Source of the DNA: an uncultured Clostridia bacterium
GTDB taxonomy: Bacteria; Bacillota; Clostridia; Christensenellales; Borkfalkiaceae
Reading direction: 5' to 3'
Assembly: GCA_947632165.1 (NCBI GenBank)
Contig: CANROI010000072.1
Location: 1 to 7,059, forward strand
Length of the DNA: 7,059 nucleotides
Under the pieces are notes generated by a model, which did not search any database, was not told where the DNA came from, and worked only from the letters and a program-made list of their open reading frames with translations. Below, piece after piece: positions 6,420-7,059 of the stretch. The position numbers and the translations under genes are program-made. Position 1 is the stretch's first letter. Each line of letters starts with the position of its first letter.

Positions 6420-6439
6420 GTGCGAAAAGGAGTGTAACT

Positions 6440-7059
6440 ATGGAACAAACCAAGCAAAACAAGATGTCCGTTCTCCCCGTCGGCAGGCTCATCTGGGCGA
6501 TGGGGCTCCCGATGATCGTCTCCATGATCCTGCAGGCGGTCTATAACATCGTAGACACGGCGTTCGTCATCAACATGGGGGAGGAGGGCGCCTCAGGCAA
6601 TCTTGCGCTCACCTATGCCTTTCCCGTCCAACTGCTCATCATCGCCATCGGCGTCGGAACGGGCGTCGGGCTCAACGCGCTTCTCTCCAGATCTCTCGGC
6701 GAGAAGGACGGCGAAAAGGCGGACAGGACGGTCGGAAACGGCGTCTTTCTCGGGCTTTCGGTCTATCTTGTATTCCTTCTCTTCGGGCTCTTCGGCGCGA
6801 GGTCCTTCATCGCCATGCAGGCGCAGGGCGACGAACTCGTCACGGAGATGGGCACGAAATATCTCACGATCTGCTCCTGCTTCTCCTTCGGCGCGATCGG
6901 CTTCACGATCTACGAGCGCTTTTTGCAGAGTACGGGCAAGACCATGCTCTCCACGATCGCGCAGATCTCGGGCGCGGCGACGAATATCGTGCTCGACTAT
7001 GTGTTCATCTATCCCCTCGGCATGGGGATCGCGGGCGCCGCATGGGCGACGGTCATCGG
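6440..7059 (+). CDS. MATE-family multidrug/cation efflux transporter, N-terminal part (3' end outside window)
   Basis: The 206 visible codons are the first half of a MATE exporter (NorM/MepA/DinF superfamily), an inner-membrane antiporter that expels drugs or metabolites using an ion gradient. Seen: about five membrane segments, with the family patterns LPMIVSMILQAVYNIVDTAF (residues 23-42), GVGTGVGLNALLSRSLGEKD (71-90), YERFLQSTGKTM (158-169) and NIVLDYVFIYPLGMGIAGAA (182-201). The start at ATG 6440 follows AAGGAG at 6427-6432 with 7-base spacing. Family members are about 450 residues, so roughly half lies beyond base 7059. Substrate cannot be told from this part. It has its own promoter and a leader terminator, so it is not obviously part of the surface-protein system. 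Confidence 0.95.
   Translation, partial: MEQTKQNKMSVLPVGRLIWAMGLPMIVSMILQAVYNIVDTAFVINMGEEGASGNLALTYAFPVQLLIIAIGVGTGVGLNALLSRSLGEKDGEKADRTVGNGVFLGLSVYLVFLLFGLFGARSFIAMQAQGDELVTEMGTKYLTICSCFSFGAIGFTIYERFLQSTGKTMLSTIAQISGAATNIVLDYVFIYPLGMGIAGAAWATVI

Noticed and set aside
6370..6450. Possible leader peptide starting at ATG 6370 (MRSFQGRKSNWVCALF)
   Set aside because: It begins only a few bases after the predicted transcription start with no ribosome site, runs through the terminator, and overlaps the MATE start in another frame without stopping before it. Its codons show no run of a single amino acid as in classical attenuation.
1..7059. Mobile element, CRISPR array, tRNA or attachment site
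   Set aside because: No transposase or integrase fragment, evenly spaced short repeats with unique spacers, cloverleaf, or terminal inverted repeats were seen on reading both strands.

Overview
The window reads as one strand of a Bacillota chromosome, most likely a gut-type Clostridia lineage. The reasons are the LytTR/GHKL two-component pair, strong AGGAG ribosome sites, sigma-A promoters of the TTGACA/TATAAT kind, a Gram-positive-style lipoprotein, and moderately GC-rich coding DNA set against AT-rich intergenic spacers. The lineage is an inference from style; no rRNA or marker gene is present. All five genes point right.

Region 1 (1-3505) is a tight operon tail. It holds the end of a LytTR response regulator, a seven-segment GHKL sensor histidine kinase 5 bases later, and then a membrane-anchored protein whose start codon overlaps the kinase stop (ATGA). 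That third protein is built from four CBM6/CBM35-like beta-sandwich modules and has no visible catalytic domain.

Region 2 (3506-6177) is a separate transcription unit for an 856-residue lipoprotein. It carries an Ig-like segment and four copies of a roughly 139-residue module that I do not recognise. Its sigma-A promoter is preceded by a near-perfect 14-bp direct repeat with a 21-bp period, ending 4 bp before the -35 box. This is the geometry expected for a LytTR-family activator site. The most economical model is that the two-component system next door switches on the repeat lipoprotein, with the CBM-like protein as a co-expressed surface accessory. This is a candidate small surface-sensing system; the function of both surface proteins is unknown.

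Region 3 (6178-7059) has a 262-base spacer with three successive hairpins, a very good sigma-A promoter, and a strong intrinsic terminator lying between that promoter and the next gene. The gene is a MATE-family efflux transporter that runs off the window. The terminator position suggests leader attenuation of the transporter, although it could also simply end the lipoprotein transcript.

No tRNA, rRNA, CRISPR array, transposase or attachment site was seen.
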